DNA of 64,000 bases from Nitrosospira briensis C-128 (GTDB lineage Bacteria; Pseudomonadota; Gammaproteobacteria; Burkholderiales; Nitrosomonadaceae): contig NZ_CP012371.1 of NCBI RefSeq assembly GCF_000619905.2, forward strand, positions 1,364,001-1,428,000. The letters run 5' to 3'. The position numbers were made by a program, and so were the translations under genes. Below the pieces are notes generated by a model. That model saw only the letters and a list, made by a program, of their open reading frames with translations. It was not told where the DNA came from and did not search any database. This document shows positions 1-9,170 of the stretch, piece after piece (positions within the stretch are counted from its first letter, which is position 1; every line of letters begins with the position of its first letter).

Positions 1-70
1 TTCCATTACCATTCCGATTTTCGAAGCGTATACATGTTTTCCGGTACCTGTTTCAAAAGTCATCGTGAAA

Positions 71-126
71 ATTATAGTAAAGGAATCCTGACGTAAAGAT
101 GGCGAAGTCATTACGAATCTGTAATG
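71..126 (-). promoter_or_regulatory. Predicted metal-responsive operator and leftward promoter
   Basis: A perfect inverted repeat CATTAC-N6-GTAATG lies at 109-126. Read on the minus strand, a TATAAT -10 hexamer follows at 76-71, so the palindrome sits just upstream of where the -35 would be. This is the usual place for an activator of the CusR/CopR type. The adjacent two-component system is of the heavy-metal family. The inference is that it activates a leftward gene, probably a metal efflux gene, that starts at or beyond the left edge. Minus-strand ATG codons at 33-35, 10-12 and 4-6 are possible starts. The metal specificity cannot be read from the sequence. Confidence 0.45.
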
Positions 127-226
127 TTTGGGGAAGAGTTGCGCACTGAACAGGGCTATGGATGATGCTTTGCGAAGCCAGAGTGGGACGAGTTTGCTTG
201 TCCGCAAGGGTAAAGCGACGGCATGG

Positions 227-1657
227 TTACGCCGGAAAGAAAAGCCGTACGGACGTACCTTGGCCGACGACGCTTTGCACAGCGATCTTGCCACGGTGGA
301 GATCGACAATCGATTTTACGATAGCCAATCCCAGCCCAGCGCCTTCTGTTTTAATATTGCGAGAAGGACTGATCCGGTAGAAACGATCAAATATTTTTGG
401 CAGATGTTCTTGCGCAATCCCCATCCCGCTATCACGACAGCCAACCTCGATCCCACCATCCATACTACGGATGGAAAAAGTGATTTCTCCACCAACCGGG
501 GTGTAATGCAGGGCATTTGAAAGGAGGTTACTGATGACCCTTCGGAAAAGAATCGGATCGGCGTTCATTTCCCCACTCCCTGTGCAAATTACCGAAACGT
601 TTTGCTCCGCGGCTAACGCTTCATAAAAAGCAATAATTTTCCTGATTTCCGTGGACGCATCCATTGTTAGAGAAGTAATCATGGTCTGCGCACTGTCGGC
701 TCTGGCCAAGAATAACAGGCTGTCCATCATGCGCGACAAGCGATCGTATTCCTCCAGACTTGACGCAAGTATTTCACGATATTCATTAGTCTCACGGAGC
801 TTGGAAAGGGCTACTTCCGCTTCTCCGCGTAAATTATTGATCGGGGTGCGCAACTCATGCGCCAGATCAGCTGAAAATTGGGAAAGGCGACTAAATGAAT
901 CTTCCAGCCGGTCAAGCATCGCATCAAACGCACGTGCCAGTGATACTAGCTCCTGAGGCCATTGCGCGACATCAATGCGTTCATGCAGTTGGCTTGCGGT
1001 AATGCGCTCGGCGGCCCTGGTAATATCAGCCAGGGGCTTCATGCCACGCTGCGCCGTGATTATTCCGACGGCTGCGGATACCAGAATGCCGATTAATAAT
1101 ACGCCAATCAAATAGCGCTCATATCGACTGACCAGTATTTCTTCGCCTGTTTCATCCAATGCCACATGAATTAGCCGTTTTGGCCTATTGGTGTCATTGT
1201 CGCCCGTCTGGGCAGCAATCAGTACATAGCTTCTATTGGCGGTAGAGCGCCATTTTTTCGCTTTTCCAGTCAGTTGATTTGGATCAGGAAATACGGCGGG
1301 CGGAATTTCTCGATCCATGCCATGAGCCTCGTAAAGCGTACGACCCGACTCATCCAGTATGCGACTGTAGGCACGATACTGGGAGTTGGAAAATCCAATA
1401 TTTTCCTGTGAAATTTCACGTTCAAGCGCTTCTGTATTACCAGCCCGAAGAATAAGATCGAAAACTTGAACTCGGCTGCTGAGAAATTGCTCATCTTCTT
1501 TTTCCAGCGTGGTAATAAGAACCCAATATAGAAATCCTGAAGCAAAGATGAGCATAACGGAAGCCGATAATGCATAAAGCCAGGCCAGTTGCCTGGCAAT
1601 CGACCAACCCCGAAAACCGGGGGTGACTTTTAATTGATGAGCATTATCGATCTTCAA
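227..1657 (-). CDS. Heavy-metal type sensor histidine kinase
   Basis: A 476-residue inner-membrane sensor kinase. Transmembrane segments lie at about residues 22-45 and 182-203 and frame a periplasmic sensor domain. A HAMP linker follows (about 204-257), then the HisKA phospho-acceptor motif [10 protein letters not shown] with His267. The ATPase domain carries N-box ([12 protein letters not shown]), DSGMGI and GAGLGLAIV motifs. Length and motif pattern match the CusS/CopS/CzcS family of metal sensors. The start overlaps the stop of the upstream response regulator gene by 14 nt, so the two are translationally coupled. It should phosphorylate that regulator in response to a periplasmic metal; copper, silver, zinc and cadmium cannot be told apart here. 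Confidence 0.92.
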   Translation of the reverse strand: MKIDNAHQLKVTPGFRGWSIARQLAWLYALSASVMLIFASGFLYWVLITTLEKEDEQFLSSRVQVFDLILRAGNTEALEREISQENIGFSNSQYRAYSRILDESGRTLYEAHGMDREIPPAVFPDPNQLTGKAKKWRSTANRSYVLIAAQTGDNDTNRPKRLIHVALDETGEEILVSRYERYLIGVLLIGILVSAAVGIITAQRGMKPLADITRAAERITASQLHERIDVAQWPQELVSLARAFDAMLDRLEDSFSRLSQFSADLAHELRTPINNLRGEAEVALSKLRETNEYREILASSLEEYDRLSRMMDSLLFLARADSAQTMITSLTMDASTEIRKIIAFYEALAAEQNVSVICTGSGEMNADPILFRRVISNLLSNALHYTPVGGEITFSIRSMDGGIEVGCRDSGMGIAQEHLPKIFDRFYRISPSRNIKTEGAGLGLAIVKSIVDLHRGKIAVQSVVGQGTSVRLFFPA

Positions 1658-2315
1658 ACAGATATCCGACGCCGCGAACGGTATGAATCAGCTTTTTCTC
1701 GAATGGATCATCGATCTTACTGCGCAACCGGCGTATCGCCACATCGATGACGTTGGTATCGCTATCGAAGTTAATGTCCCAGACCTGTTCGGCAATCAGA
1801 GTACGGGATAAAACTTCTCCGGCACGTCGCATCAGCAGTGATAACAGCGCGAATTCCTTGGATGTCAGGTCAAGGCGGTTACCGCCGCGTGTCGCCTTCT
1901 GGCGCTCGAATTCGATCTCCAGATCAGCAATTTTCAAGGTCTCGTTACATCGTGGTGGCGCGCGCCGTAATAGCAGGCGGACCCTGGCCAGCAACTCGGA
2001 AAACGCAAAAGGTTTGATCAGGTAATCATCGGCGCCGAGTTCCAATCCCTTGACCCGGTCTTGGATGGCATCTCTGGCAGTGAGGAAAAGTACTGGCATC
2101 TGTTTGCCCGCGTGGCGCAGCATTGAGAGAACGGACCAGCCATCCCGGCTTGGAAGCATGACATCCAGGATGATCAAATCGTAATCGATATCGAGAGCCA
2201 GAAGCAGGCCCTCGTCGCCATTTTCCGTGGTATCGACAATATATCCTGACTCGGATAACCCTTTACTGAGAAAGGAGGAAGTCTTTTTTTCATCTTCGAT
2301 GATCAGGATATGCAT
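1644..2315 (-). CDS. OmpR/PhoB-family response regulator, heavy-metal type
   Basis: A 223-residue response regulator with an N-terminal receiver domain and a C-terminal winged-helix DNA-binding domain. The receiver has the acidic pair ED at 7-8, phospho-acceptor Asp51 in ILDVMLP, LTAR and the IKPF lysine. The C-terminal domain has LTSKEFALL and VDVAIRRLR-type motifs and ends in [10 protein letters not shown] chose the ATG at 2315 because the protein then begins MHILIIEDE, as in CusR/CopR relatives. The frame stays open for 78 codons further upstream, but that stretch has no family similarity. It is the first gene of the pair with the sensor kinase and probably binds the palindrome at 109-126. 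Confidence 0.92.
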   Translation of the reverse strand: MHILIIEDEKKTSSFLSKGLSESGYIVDTTENGDEGLLLALDIDYDLIILDVMLPSRDGWSVLSMLRHAGKQMPVLFLTARDAIQDRVKGLELGADDYLIKPFAFSELLARVRLLLRRAPPRCNETLKIADLEIEFERQKATRGGNRLDLTSKEFALLSLLMRRAGEVLSRTLIAEQVWDINFDSDTNVIDVAIRRLRSKIDDPFEKKLIHTVRGVGYLFEDR

Positions 2316-2943
2316 AATATGGCTGGAATTGTGGAACCTGACCCGGTTCAAAGTATAAGGGAACTGGAAATCACAACTAAATTCTGCGTTTAAGGCAGTT
2401 TGATTTTCCGCTTCAGCGCCTGATGCAAAAGGGTAATTCACCTGCTCGCGCCCTGCCGCAAAAACGATAGCCGAATAATGTGTTGTACCCGGCACGAGTT
2501 CTATTACTTTGATCGGGTTCGTGCGTCTATAATACTGATGATTTACCATAAAGATAATCTCAATTGCTTCCGCAGGTCATTCAAACTCGTCGCGTTGAGA
2601 ATAAGGATTCTTTCTTATAAGAAGCAATTGCACGGGAAAAAACTCCGTACATCCCCATTCACCCATCAGTTTTCATCCATGCTTCCGGACACGACGACTT
2701 GGGCGTCGCCCCCCCATTTTGCCCCTTCGTACCTTCATCAGGAACTTTGATATATCTCGAACCATGAATCCGATTGAGTCGACATTTGCGACGATGCAAT
2801 CATATCTTCCATCTATGCAACCAGCGCGGCCTCAGAGTTATCGCGCACGTTTCGTCACATACGAATGATTTACCTTGCGCCCGCAGCAATGCGATAATAA
2901 AGCGTTTATACATTGAGCAGATCAAAAGGTCTGGAAGAAGAAT
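2316..2943. other. Intergenic region between divergent genes
   Basis: 628 bases between the leftward response regulator and the rightward surface-carbohydrate operon. Open frames here are short and show no recognisable protein. Both promoters must lie here, but no convincing -35/-10 pair stands out. A purine-rich GGAAGAAGAAT sits immediately upstream of the ATG at 2944 and probably acts as its ribosome binding site. Confidence 0.5.
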
Positions 2944-4344
2944 ATGGCGAATTCCGCCTCGACTCTTATTATTCCCGTTGAAAATCAGGTGCGTGAACTG
3001 GACGCGAAACTCCTGCTGTCCTGCGTAGCGGCAGAGCGTGGTTTTCCGGTTATTCTCGGTTCGCGTGCGTTTGTCCATTTCGAGGTGGCGTCGCTTCCAC
3101 GGGGGGTGTATTTGGCGAAAAGCATGCGCAGCCTGAGCAGTTCGATGTTCAGAATCTTGCGTTTGCTCGGACATGAAATCGTCGCATGGGAAGAAGAGGC
3201 GCTGGTTCACCCGCCCCCCGACACCTATTTCACCGTTCGACTGTCTCCGACGACAATCAGGAATGTGTCCCACATATTTGCCTGGGGCCAGGAAAATGTC
3301 GACTTGCTTCAGCAGTATCCGCAATTGCCCGCAAATATGCCTATCCATATTACCGGAAATCCTCGCGGGGATATATTACGGCCCGAAATGCGACCCTACT
3401 TTGATACGGAAGTAGAGAAATTGCGTAAACTTTACGGTAATTTCATTCTCATCAACACGAACTTTACTGAGGTAAACCCCTTCATTCCGAATGTTGGTTT
3501 GTTTGTGCCGTCGAAAGATGGGCAAAAGAAGTCCCGGCGCGGCCAGGCCGGGATTGGGATGAGCCGCGAATTTGCCGATGGATTATGGGATCATAAGCAG
3601 GCAATACTGGAGGATTTCAAGCAACTCATTCCCGCCCTCGAACGGGCTTTTCCTGATCTGACGATCGTCGTCCGGCCACATCCGAGTGAAAATTTCAAGG
3701 TATACAATGAGATCGCCGCCAAGTGCCGGCGAGTGAAAGTCATCAATGAGGGCAATGTCATCCCCTGGCTTCTGGCTGCGAAGACAATGGTGCACAATGG
3801 TTGCACGACGGGACTGGAGGCTTATGCGCTTGGGGTGCCCGCTATATCTTACCTTGCGACATTCAACGAGTATTATGACTATGAGTTTCAGGGCCTGCCC
3901 ACCAAGTTAAGCTATCAGTCCTTCAATTTTGAAGAATTGCAGCATACCTTGACCGGAATTCTTGAAGGCAAACTGGGCGTCGCGGGAGGTGAGGAACGCA
4001 AAGCACTCATCGATTATTACCTGGCGGCTCAAAATGGGCGTTTGGCTTGCGAGCGCATCGTCGATATCCTTGAGGAGAATGGCTATGGTAGAAAGCAGCC
4101 GCCCTCACCCCCGATCGGAACATTTGTTCAGGGCTGGACACTTGCCAAGTTAAAAGCTTCGGTCACAAACTTGAACATGCGCCGTCCTGGCCCCAACCGG
4201 CTTTCGTACCATGACCATCGCTTCCCCGAGATCACGGTTGCGGAGATCGAACAGAAGATCGGGCGTTTTGGCCATTTATTGAATCGTTTCGGCAATATCA
4301 GAGTCAAACAACATTCAAGACACCTGTTCAAAATCCAGGGTTAG
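2944..4344 (+). CDS. Surface carbohydrate biosynthesis protein
   Basis: A 466-residue protein resembling the family annotated as surface carbohydrate (surface polysaccharide) biosynthesis protein. It has a glycosyltransferase-like fold signature. The N-terminal half begins LIIPVENQVRELDAKLLL, and the C-terminal half contains VVRPHPSEN followed by HNGCTTGLEAYALGVPAI. The latter resembles the donor-binding region of GT-B and CDP-glycerol transferase-like enzymes. There is no signal peptide or membrane segment, so it should be cytoplasmic. The NeuB-like and CMP-sugar synthetase genes follow on the same strand after a 139-bp gap. This suggests it transfers or processes a nonulosonate-type sugar for a surface glycan. 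The reaction is unknown. Confidence 0.75.
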   Translation: MANSASTLIIPVENQVRELDAKLLLSCVAAERGFPVILGSRAFVHFEVASLPRGVYLAKSMRSLSSSMFRILRLLGHEIVAWEEEALVHPPPDTYFTVRLSPTTIRNVSHIFAWGQENVDLLQQYPQLPANMPIHITGNPRGDILRPEMRPYFDTEVEKLRKLYGNFILINTNFTEVNPFIPNVGLFVPSKDGQKKSRRGQAGIGMSREFADGLWDHKQAILEDFKQLIPALERAFPDLTIVVRPHPSENFKVYNEIAAKCRRVKVINEGNVIPWLLAAKTMVHNGCTTGLEAYALGVPAISYLATFNEYYDYEFQGLPTKLSYQSFNFEELQHTLTGILEGKLGVAGGEERKALIDYYLAAQNGRLACERIVDILEENGYGRKQPPSPPIGTFVQGWTLAKLKASVTNLNMRRPGPNRLSYHDHRFPEITVAEIEQKIGRFGHLLNRFGNIRVKQHSRHLFKIQG

Positions 4345-4483
4345 CCAATCTTCGAACTAAACCTCAGGACCTCTTTCAAAAAAACTTTCCGAATCCGTCC
4401 GATATAGTGGCGGCAGTCGCCAAAGATGGGTTCGGGTTTTATATTTATTTCATTTGCAATCAAAGGATAGTCGTAAATCATTT

Positions 4484-5362
4484 ATGAAGAAACCAAAAAT
4501 CATTGCTGAAATAGGCTGTAATCATAAGGGGGACATGGAGATCGCCCGCGAAATGATAGGAATCGCGGCAACATTTGCGAAATGCGATTTCGTAAAATTT
4601 CAAAAGCGTTCGAACAGGGAATTACTTACCCCTGAAGAATATGGCGCACGCCATCCTAACCCCCAAAACAGTTATGGGGAAAGCTATGGCGCGCATCGCG
4701 AATTTCTCGAATTCGACATGGATCAGCATCGACAATTACAACAATGGTGCCAAGAGGTCGGGATCGGCTACTCGACGTCGGTCTGGGATCTTACCTCGGC
4801 AAAAGAAATTGCCAGCCTCAACCCGGAATTCATCAAGATACCCTCGGCATGTAATCTCAATTTTCCCATGCTGCGGTATCTTGCCGACCATTATGGCGGT
4901 GACATTCACATATCCGTGGGCATGACGACCCCTGCTGAACAAGAGCAGATCGTGCAATTGATGGAAAAGTGCGGCGCCGCCGACCGAGTTGTTCTGTACG
5001 CCTGCACGTCCGGATATCCCGTTCCTTTTGATCAGGTCTGCCTGCTGGAAATACAGATCCTCAATGATAAGTTTGGCTCCCGCGTCAAGGAAATCGGATT
5101 CTCCGGTCACCATCTTGGCATTGCCGTTGATATTGCAACCGTGGTTTTAGGCGCATCCTGGATTGAACGGCATTTCACATTGGACCGGACCTGGAAGGGA
5201 ACCGACCATGCCGCTTCGCTGGAACCGGACGGGCTGCGCAGGCTGGTTCGAGATGTTCGCAACGTCTGCAAGACATTACGGGTCAAGGAAAATGAAATGA
5301 CAGAGATCGAGCTTTCGCAGCGCGACAAGCTCAAACGCGTGCAGGGAGTTCACTTCAACTGA
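4484..5362 (+). CDS. NeuB-family nonulosonate synthase without SAF domain
   Basis: A 292-residue TIM-barrel enzyme of the sialic acid synthase (NeuB/SpsE) family. This family condenses phosphoenolpyruvate with an N-acyl hexosamine to give a nonulosonate. It shows IIAEIGCNHKGD at the N-terminus, CDFVKFQKR, a FIKIPSACNLN strand, HISVGMTT, a GFSGHHLGI segment and the IERHFTLDRTWKGTDHAASLEP motif typical of the family. It ends shortly after the barrel, so the C-terminal antifreeze-like SAF domain present in most NeuB proteins is missing. The ATG at 4484 is preferred because the protein then starts at the conserved strand; an in-frame TTG lies 30 nt upstream. The stop overlaps the next start as TGATG, showing tight coupling. 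The actual sugar product cannot be read. Confidence 0.82.
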   Translation: MKKPKIIAEIGCNHKGDMEIAREMIGIAATFAKCDFVKFQKRSNRELLTPEEYGARHPNPQNSYGESYGAHREFLEFDMDQHRQLQQWCQEVGIGYSTSVWDLTSAKEIASLNPEFIKIPSACNLNFPMLRYLADHYGGDIHISVGMTTPAEQEQIVQLMEKCGAADRVVLYACTSGYPVPFDQVCLLEIQILNDKFGSRVKEIGFSGHHLGIAVDIATVVLGASWIERHFTLDRTWKGTDHAASLEPDGLRRLVRDVRNVCKTLRVKENEMTEIELSQRDKLKRVQGVHFN

Positions 5363-6561
5363 TGCGTTGGGTAGCTCTCCTGCCTCTGCATGGAAACTTC
5401 GAATCGATTCCGATTCTCCGAAATGCTACGCGCCATATTGCGGGACGGCCGTTATTCGCCTGGGTCCTGGAGCAGGCCATCGCATCCGGGTGTTTCGACA
5501 CCATTTATGTCATTACTGACTCATCGGTGGAGATTCGCAAAAAAATATCCGATGAATTTCCGGCGGCTGATAAGACGATAGAGGTTCTGGATTACTCCGC
5601 CGTGAAGGATGACGACAGCATGGACAGTGCGCTGCTTGAGTTTCAGCAGAGGATCCCTTTTGATGTCGTATGTCTGGTTCAGGCCGCTTCGCCCCTCACG
5701 CGGGCGGAAGACTTTCGTGCCGCCAAGCATAAATTTCTCTCTGAAAACCTGGATTCCCTTTTAACCGCCGTGCAGTCCAAACGCTTCTTTTGGACCCCGG
5801 CAGGTGCGCCGGTTGACCATGACCCCCGGAAACGCCCTGTGCCCAAAGATATTGAAGGGTATCTGGTGGAAAATGGCGCTTTCTATCTAACCGGGGCGAA
5901 ATCGCTCAGAGATCACGGCTGCCGTTTAGGTGGCCACATCGGCATCCATGAAATGGCTGCTGAGGCTGCAATCGAGGTGATCGATGAAGCAGCCTGGACG
6001 GCGGTAGAGCAGCTTTTGTTGAAACAAAACCGGATATCGGCGAAAGCTCGCACCTCACAGGTTAAAGTGTTGGTGCTTGACGTGGACGGTACACTGACCG
6101 ACGCCGGAATGTATTATGGACCCGCCGGTGAAGCACTGAAGAAATTCAATACGCGCGATGCCCACGGCTTGCAGCTGTTGCGTGAAAATGGGATCAGCGT
6201 GTGCGTTATCAGCAGCGAGGATAGCCCTGCCGTCGCAGCCAGAATGAAGAAACTGCGCATTGATGAATATTATCCAGGTGTACAGAATAAACTCCCGCTT
6301 CTCCTGGAGTTGGCACAACGCTGGGGCATTTCCCTGCAAAATATCGGCTACGTCGGCGACGACCTCACCGATCTGAAGTGTTTAAGCCGGGTGGGTAGTG
6401 CTTTTTGCCCAGCGGATGCCGTTCCGGAAATTCTGCGGCAAGTTCACTACGTCTGCAAGCACTCTGGCGGCCATGGTGCGGTCCGCGAAGTTTGCGATCT
6501 GATTCTTCAATCAAGCGAAACGACACCTTACAGGTCTGCCGAAGCAGAGGCATACTTATGA
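5362..6561 (+). CDS. CMP-nonulosonate synthetase-like / KdsC-like phosphatase fusion
   Basis: A 399-residue two-domain protein. Residues 1-220 resemble acylneuraminate cytidylyltransferases, with IAGRPLFAWVLEQA, VQAASPLTRAEDF and YLVENGAFYLTG. Residues 230-395 are a HAD phosphatase of the KdsC/YrbI type, with DVDGTLTD at 240-247, ISSEDS near 284 and VGDDLTD at 331-337. Such fusions could remove a phosphate from the nonulosonate and activate it with CMP. One oddity is the nucleotide-binding N-terminus. Family members normally carry an R-x-G-S-K-type loop, but here it reads LLPLHGNFESIPILRN, so cytidylyltransferase activity is uncertain. The stop codon lies inside the target duplication of the adjacent 174-bp mobile element. 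Confidence 0.83.
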   Translation: MRWVALLPLHGNFESIPILRNATRHIAGRPLFAWVLEQAIASGCFDTIYVITDSSVEIRKKISDEFPAADKTIEVLDYSAVKDDDSMDSALLEFQQRIPFDVVCLVQAASPLTRAEDFRAAKHKFLSENLDSLLTAVQSKRFFWTPAGAPVDHDPRKRPVPKDIEGYLVENGAFYLTGAKSLRDHGCRLGGHIGIHEMAAEAAIEVIDEAAWTAVEQLLLKQNRISAKARTSQVKVLVLDVDGTLTDAGMYYGPAGEALKKFNTRDAHGLQLLRENGISVCVISSEDSPAVAARMKKLRIDEYYPGVQNKLPLLLELAQRWGISLQNIGYVGDDLTDLKCLSRVGSAFCPADAVPEILRQVHYVCKHSGGHGAVREVCDLILQSSETTPYRSAEAEAYL

Positions 6562-6562
6562 T

Positions 6563-6736
6563 CCCAGATAATTCATTGGGCGGCTCTGCGAGCCTACGCG
6601 AGTGCTGGCGGTCAGTTTGCGGCCATTTTCGCCGCTTGCTCGGCGTCCATAGACCAAGCTATGGACTTCTCTCAACCGGCAAAATTGTCTCGCAACCTGC
6701 CTCGCCATCATCTCGCGTCCTAATGGATTATCTGGG
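6563..6736. mobile_element. 174-bp MITE with 5-bp target duplication (ATGAT)
   Basis: A short non-coding element bounded by inverted repeats: CCCAGATAATTCATTGGG on the left matches CCCAGATAATCCATTAGG read inward from the right. It is flanked by the direct repeat ATGAT at 6558-6562 and 6737-6741, the signature of transposition. An internal palindrome GTCCATAG-N6-CTATGGAC lies at 6645-6666. No transposase is encoded, so it would need one in trans. The left duplication contains the TGA stop of the upstream fusion gene, and the duplication leaves the reading frame unchanged. Confidence 0.8.
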
Positions 6737-6792
6737 ATGATCCCTGGTTCGCCCATATAAGGTCCAATCCCGGCATCGACGCTTGAGCGATG

Positions 6793-7764
6793 CTAACGCA
6801 TTACGCCTCGCCGCAACAGTCTCCACGAAACTTTAAGACCCCAAAGCAGCGGATGGCGCCGCAACAAGGGGGTTACCTCGACACGGACCCCGGTATGACG
6901 CTCTATTTTCCAGGCAGCATAATTAATACTGTCGTGGAAAGTGAATGCCGCCTTTGAAAGCCGCAGTACAGACAGGATTTTCCCCTGCCAACGGCGTAAT
7001 CGCCAACGCCATAATGAGCCGCGCCGCTCTGCCGCCCCCGTTAAACATCGATAATTTCCGTCTGGCAATACCTCTAGCGTTTCCGCTAATGCCGATGCGG
7101 CGCATCGGGTCAAGCGTGCGTAGTCATCCAGATTGAGCTCCACGAGCTGGCGGGCACGCGTCGACCGCTCAGGCCGCAATTCCGCCGCATAGGTCTGGGT
7201 CAATCCGTTGGTCCAGATTGCCTCGGCGCTCACTGCCGGCGACTCCAGCAACGGAAGGCTGGCTTCGAGAAATGTTATCACCGCATGGGCCAGCGCTCGA
7301 TTGACCCGCATGCGAACCGTTTCGTCACGTGCATACAGCAATCGGGAGGGCTGAGCAAAACGCGCCCATAGATAGGGGTGAAACCAGTGTTGGGTGCCTT
7401 GCTCAAAATCCGCCATCGAAACCACCGCGTACTTGGCACGGAACTTCCTTTCCTGGGCGGACGCCTCGAGAAAAAATACGTTTGGCGGCAGCCAGGCATT
7501 TAGAACGGCCAGGTAATGCTCTGGATAAGCTTCGCTGTAGCTGTTCACCACGGCGTAGAAATCCACCACCCCATCACCGATCTCGTGGGAACGCAGGCAA
7601 GATCCATAAAGCAGTACCGCTTCCAGCGATGACCCGAAACGGGTTTTCAACGCCTCGACGAGGATAAGAAAATCCGCCGATACCACTTTCGAACTCAGCG
7701 AGGCCATTTCTGAGATCAAGTCGTCCGGGAGCTGCCGATCGGGTACTGAGGTGTTGCTTGTCAT
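6793..7764 (-). CDS. Nucleotidyltransferase-fold protein of unknown function
   Basis: A 323-residue protein whose N-terminal third carries a DNA polymerase beta-like nucleotidyltransferase signature: AVLLYGSCLRSHEIGDGVVDFYAVV, with the GS pair and an acidic D-x4-D region. The rest (HWFHPYLWARFAQPSRLL and a basic C-terminal tail) matches no family I recognise. The canonical D-x-D is altered (VVDFYAV), so catalysis is uncertain. It is the last gene of the envelope-lipid group. Before the mobile element at 7769-8156 inserted, its ATG would have lain one base after the stop of the lipid kinase gene. A role linked to the lipid kinase and CDP-alcohol phosphatidyltransferase is inferred only from this context. 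Confidence 0.7.
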   Translation of the reverse strand: MTSNTSVPDRQLPDDLISEMASLSSKVVSADFLILVEALKTRFGSSLEAVLLYGSCLRSHEIGDGVVDFYAVVNSYSEAYPEHYLAVLNAWLPPNVFFLEASAQERKFRAKYAVVSMADFEQGTQHWFHPYLWARFAQPSRLLYARDETVRMRVNRALAHAVITFLEASLPLLESPAVSAEAIWTNGLTQTYAAELRPERSTRARQLVELNLDDYARLTRCAASALAETLEVLPDGNYRCLTGAAERRGSLWRWRLRRWQGKILSVLRLSKAAFTFHDSINYAAWKIERHTGVRVEVTPLLRRHPLLWGLKVSWRLLRRGVMR

Positions 7765-7768
7765 ATCA

Positions 7769-8156
7769 TCCTACATCCGGTAGTTGGACGGGGTGAAGTG
7801 TACGGTTTTTGGGGTGCAGGGCAAGGCGCAACGACGTGGAATGCGACCGCGCAGGGCGGAGCAGTGCCTTCCGCAGGAAGGTGCGACCCCGAAGCGGGAT
7901 GCGGGCGTCCCCTTGCGTGTGGAGCGCGATCGCGGTATTCCCTGCGCTGCCCGATCCCCGCTTCGCGGGGCCTCTCGGGCGACGCTTTGGGGCGCCGCTC
8001 CATTCCAAGGAGTTGCAACGCAGCCATGTGTCGCAAAAACCGTGCAATTCGCCCCGTAGCGACCTCACCCGGAAGGTGAGCGTCAAATAATATGAAATAT
8101 TGTTATTAATCACGACACTGATCTATTAAATGAGCGGTCAACTACCGGATTTAGGA
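7769..8156. mobile_element. 388-bp TNA-type MITE, copy A
   Basis: Full-length copy of a non-coding repeat found four times in the window. The ends TCCTACATCCGGTAGTTGGAC and, inward from the right, TCCTAAATCCGGTAGTTGAC form the inverted repeats. The 3-bp duplication TCA lies at 7766-7768 and 8157-8159. The interior is GC-rich with several short hairpins, such as CCCCGC-TTC-GCGGGG and CCTTCC-GCA-GGAAGG. Reading frames through it are by-products of its composition. The right duplication is itself the stop codon of the lipid kinase gene. Confidence 0.9.
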
Positions 8157-9170
8157 TCATGAACCGGCGTTTGCGCTATTCGCTACCAAAAAGCTGACCG
8201 GACCCGCTGCGGTAATACGCAGCGGTCCATCTTGACTCGCCGCACGGTAGGATTCACCATCGACAATATAATCGTCATCCATCCGCAGTTCCAACACCCT
8301 GTTATTACAGCTGTGATAGCCGTTTTTTTCCTTGAGGAGATCTCCGCGACCTGAAAGTAATTGAAACAATGAGCGTAAGGGGCGCTTTGACTGCTGACGG
8401 ACAAACGTCACATGTAACGGCTCCTGCTCTTGTCCCCAGTAGGGACGCATGCCGAACAGCAATCGATCGAGGGTACTTGCGAAGAGAAACGCGAAGGTGC
8501 CGCGGTGCAACTCAATACCCTTGTCGATAATTGATAACTGAACCGGTGCCCATGCTCCGTGCCGCCGCCCTAAAATCAAACCGATAATGTATCCTATGGT
8601 GATGATAGCTGAATAAATTTCTCCAGTGATACCCAATTGTTTTATTTTGCTCTGGGAGAATATTACTGCCCGGGCAATAAGCCCGACACCGAAGAACATC
8701 CCATAAACCTTTGCCGCTTCGCTTTGTTCGATGCACAGCACATGACGCTCCAGCAGCAAGGGGGGCGTCTGCTTCAGCAGATAATCCCGCAACTGCTGAA
8801 GAATAGACTCCGGGCTGCCGCTGATGCCCAGATCCAAAGCTGTCATGTTGGTTGTCCCCCCCGGCACGACCGTCAACATGGGCCATTTTGCAAGGGGTTG
8901 CGTGGCAAACAAGTGACATAACACGCCCTGTACCGTACCGTCTCCGCCAACGATTATCAGCAAATCGATACCGGCATCTATAAAGGCATCCACCGATGCG
9001 TTAATCTCCGGTGCATTGGTCACTTCTCTGCAGACAGCGCCCGGAATCTCCGTGAGCGCTCGCCTTATCGCATCTTTACGTTTGCGAATACGTCCGCTGA
9101 GAGGATTGAAAAGCAACCCGGTCGCAGGTGCTCCAGACCTCAATCTATCCATGCGTGACTTTTCTATCAT
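8157..9170 (-). CDS. Diacylglycerol kinase-family lipid kinase
   Basis: A 337-residue protein of the diacylglycerol/sphingosine lipid kinase family (DAGK_cat fold). The N-terminal LLFNPLSGR motif, the ATP-binding GGDGT at 75-79 and the VPGGTTNMTA segment are all present. A C-terminal beta-sandwich region ends in DDDYIVDGESYRA. It should phosphorylate a lipid alcohol at the inner membrane. The start at 9170 overlaps the end of the CDP-alcohol phosphatidyltransferase gene by 26 nt; an alternative ATG at 9152 would leave an 8-nt overlap. Its TGA stop coincides with the target duplication of mobile element copy A, so the last codons are intact but the downstream junction is disrupted. Confidence 0.88.
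   Translation of the reverse strand: MIEKSRMDRLRSGAPATGLLFNPLSGRIRKRKDAIRRALTEIPGAVCREVTNAPEINASVDAFIDAGIDLLIIVGGDGTVQGVLCHLFATQPLAKWPMLTVVPGGTTNMTALDLGISGSPESILQQLRDYLLKQTPPLLLERHVLCIEQSEAAKVYGMFFGVGLIARAVIFSQSKIKQLGITGEIYSAIITIGYIIGLILGRRHGAWAPVQLSIIDKGIELHRGTFAFLFASTLDRLLFGMRPYWGQEQEPLHVTFVRQQSKRPLRSLFQLLSGRGDLLKEKNGYHSCNNRVLELRMDDDYIVDGESYRAASQDGPLRITAAGPVSFLVANSANAGS

Noticed and set aside
2478-2750. 90-codon frame upstream of the surface-carbohydrate operon
   Set aside because: No similarity and composition of intergenic type.
7766-8113. Several overlapping open frames of 90-115 codons on both strands
   Set aside because: They lie inside mobile element copy A and recur in the other copies; they follow from the GC-rich hairpins and have no consistent start or ribosome binding site.
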